From JANWLD01 sp035700225 (GTDB lineage: Bacteria > Patescibacteriota > Saccharimonadia > Saccharimonadales > 2-12-FULL-41-12): DNA of 11,815 bases. Shown here piece after piece: positions 10,350 to 11,815 of this stretch. Position numbers and translations under genes: made by a program. The stretch covers positions 1 to 11,815 of the forward strand of contig DASSOT010000016.1 in NCBI GenBank assembly GCA_035700225.1. Direction: 5' to 3'. Below the pieces are notes generated by a model. That model searched no databases. It saw nothing but the letters and a program-made list of their open reading frames with translations, and had not been told where the DNA came from. How positions within the stretch are numbered: position 1 is the stretch's first letter; each line of letters starts with the position of its first letter.

Positions 10350-11815
10350 GTGTCATTTTCGCTTAGGGCAAACCAGTCCAAAGTCACATTCAGCAACCTC
10401 AGGTTCGATGCGTTCTACGGGTTGCTTCTTTTGGTTTTTGCAATTTTCATAGTCCGTCTGTTCTATGTCCAGGTGATACAACACGAGCATTATAAACAGG
10501 CCGCGCTTAACGGCCAGTTAAAGGAATACAGTATACCTGCTGAGCGGGGGGTGATTGAAGCCCATGATGGCGACGGCATCGTTCCTATAGTTTTGAACAG
10601 GACCGTATACACGCTTTTTGCCGACCCTGTATATGTTAAAGATAAAAAAACGGCGGCCGAAAAATTGAGCGCCATAACAGGGGCCGGATTCCAGGATTAC
10701 CTGGACAAGATGCAAAAAGACACGCGATATGCGGTGTTGGCAAAGAAATTGGACAAGGACAAAAAATCGGCAATAGAAGCGTTGGATATAAAAGGCATCG
10801 GCCTTCGTGAAGAGTCTATACGGGCATACCCCCAGGGTAATCTGGCCGCGCAGATTCTGGGATTCGTCAATGATGAAGGTGAGGGCGTTTACGGTATCGA
10901 ACAATACATGAACGATGTGCTTAGCGGAACACCCGGCGAGCTGAAGGCCATCACCGACATAAAAGGCGTTCCGCTGGTTTCTAACCAGGATAACGTACTG
11001 AAGGACCCGGTGGCAGGGAAAAGGATAAGGCTTACCATAGATATCGGTATGCAGAAAAAGGTCGAAGACCTGCTAAGGGAGCATCTGCCTACCGTTAATT
11101 CGAAGTCCGGCAGTGTGATAGTTTTGGATGCAAACACCGGCGCGGTAAAGGCCATGGCAAACTACCCTTCATACGATCCGCGCAAATACAGGGAAGTAAA
11201 CGATGCCGGGCTATTCACCAATCCTTCGGTAAGTTCTCCGTTGGAGGTAGGTTCAATCATGAAGACGCTTACTGTGGCCACCGGCCTTAATACGGGGGCG
11301 ATAAAGCCGAACCAGACGTTTTTTGACCCTGCCAAATTTACCGTAGACGGCTATACGATTACCAATGTCGAGGAAGACGGCGGCCCGCAGACACGCTCGA
11401 TACGCGATATTTTGGAATATTCGCTCAACACCGGCGCAACCTGGATAACGATGCAGTTGGGCGGCGGCGAGATAAACAAGAAAGCCAGAAATGTTGACTA
11501 TGATTATCTGACCAACCATTATTTCTTTGGGCAGAAAACAGGAATAGAACAGGGCTATGAGGTTCCTGGTGTCGTGCCGGACCCCGACAACGGTTCTGCG
11601 CTCGATCTGAAATATGCCAACATGGCTTTCGGGCAGGGATTCACGGTTACGCCCATACAGATGGCATCTGCTTTCGCGGCGACCATAAACGGCGGGATTT
11701 ATTATCGTCCGCACCTGGTAGATAACGGTAAAGACACTGATTTCTGGATAAAGAAAAAAGATGTCGTAAGCCCGAAAGTTTCCAAAGAACTCAGGGCTAT
11801 GCATGAAAACAGTGT
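10350..11815 (+). CDS. ftsI: Class B penicillin-binding protein, FtsI-like, 3' end beyond window
   Basis: Septal peptidoglycan transpeptidase of the FtsI/PBP3 type; 488 codons visible, C terminus missing. GTG 10350 is chosen because AAAGGAG (10338-10344) lies 5 nt upstream. After a short cytoplasmic tail there is one membrane helix (about 24-41, YGLLLLVFAIFIVRLFYV), then the dimerisation/pedestal region (PAERGVIE; GIGLREESIRAYPQGNLAAQILGF; GVYGIEQYMNDVLSG). The transpeptidase domain has the active serine in SIMK (S302-K305) and the second motif SLN (S358-N360). KTGIEQGYEVPG and MAFGQGFTVTPIQMASAF are typical; the third motif KTG(T) should lie beyond the edge. It follows the ftsL-like gene at 14 nt. 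FtsI rather than another class B PBP is inferred from gene order. Confidence 0.9.
   Translation, partial: MSFSLRANQSKVTFSNLRFDAFYGLLLLVFAIFIVRLFYVQVIQHEHYKQAALNGQLKEYSIPAERGVIEAHDGDGIVPIVLNRTVYTLFADPVYVKDKKTAAEKLSAITGAGFQDYLDKMQKDTRYAVLAKKLDKDKKSAIEALDIKGIGLREESIRAYPQGNLAAQILGFVNDEGEGVYGIEQYMNDVLSGTPGELKAITDIKGVPLVSNQDNVLKDPVAGKRIRLTIDIGMQKKVEDLLREHLPTVNSKSGSVIVLDANTGAVKAMANYPSYDPRKYREVNDAGLFTNPSVSSPLEVGSIMKTLTVATGLNTGAIKPNQTFFDPAKFTVDGYTITNVEEDGGPQTRSIRDILEYSLNTGATWITMQLGGGEINKKARNVDYDYLTNHYFFGQKTGIEQGYEVPGVVPDPDNGSALDLKYANMAFGQGFTVTPIQMASAFAATINGGIYYRPHLVDNGKDTDFWIKKKDVVSPKVSKELRAMHENS

Noticed and set aside
11253..11804. Long minus-strand frame (183 codons) inside the penicillin-binding protein gene
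   Set aside because: It is antisense to a well-supported transpeptidase domain and shows no family motif.
1..11815. UGA recoding (as in some CPR lineages)
   Set aside because: TGA ends several genes at family-appropriate positions (for example 1266-1268, 2526-2528), including overlaps with the next start, and no family protein needs in-frame UGA.
1..11815. CRISPR array, tRNA, rRNA or prophage genes
   Set aside because: No regularly spaced direct repeats, no cloverleaf with a T-loop signature, and no integrase or phage-like gene seen.

Overview
The window looks like a piece of a compact bacterial genome, most likely a Patescibacteria/CPR lineage (Saccharibacteria-like is my best guess, held loosely). 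The reasons are short gene spacings, promoters whose -10 box sits almost on the AUG (leaderless or near-leaderless first genes), Shine-Dalgarno sites mainly inside operons, a riboflavin kinase without its usual FAD-synthetase half, and frequent AUA isoleucine codons. TGA serves as an ordinary stop, which argues against the CPR groups that recode UGA.

Left part (1-3064). A partial minus-strand orphan gene (1-769) diverges from a plus-strand run: riboflavin kinase, a seven-helix PnuC/SWEET-like membrane protein overlapping it by GTGA, a metallo-beta-lactamase-fold hydrolase with its own leaderless promoter, and peptide deformylase overlapping by ATGA. The kinase and membrane protein together look like an uptake-and-trapping pair for a flavin.

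Middle part (3065-7962). A 365-bp gap full of palindromes contains a terminator and a decayed, concentric 153-bp inverted repeat. Next come pyrB (minus) and a divergent GH1 beta-glycosidase, then a promoter, a 20-codon leader ORF and a tightly packed GNAT acetyltransferase - YvcK-like - HAD phosphatase operon ending at a probable terminator.

Right part (8022-11815). This is the start of a division/cell-wall (dcw) cluster: mraZ, rsmH (mraW), an FtsL-like protein and a class B penicillin-binding protein (FtsI-like, cut by the window end). mraZ is preceded by helically phased TGGG-type boxes, the expected autoregulatory operator. The gaps in this cluster are unusually long for the genome and repeatedly carry the same A-rich CAAAAATAAAAAC tract, hairpins close to start codons, and a 19-codon mini-ORF with a good Shine-Dalgarno. 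This suggests a layer of post-transcriptional control over the division genes that standard annotation would miss. It is the most promising candidate for something undescribed here, along with the kinase-transporter pair.
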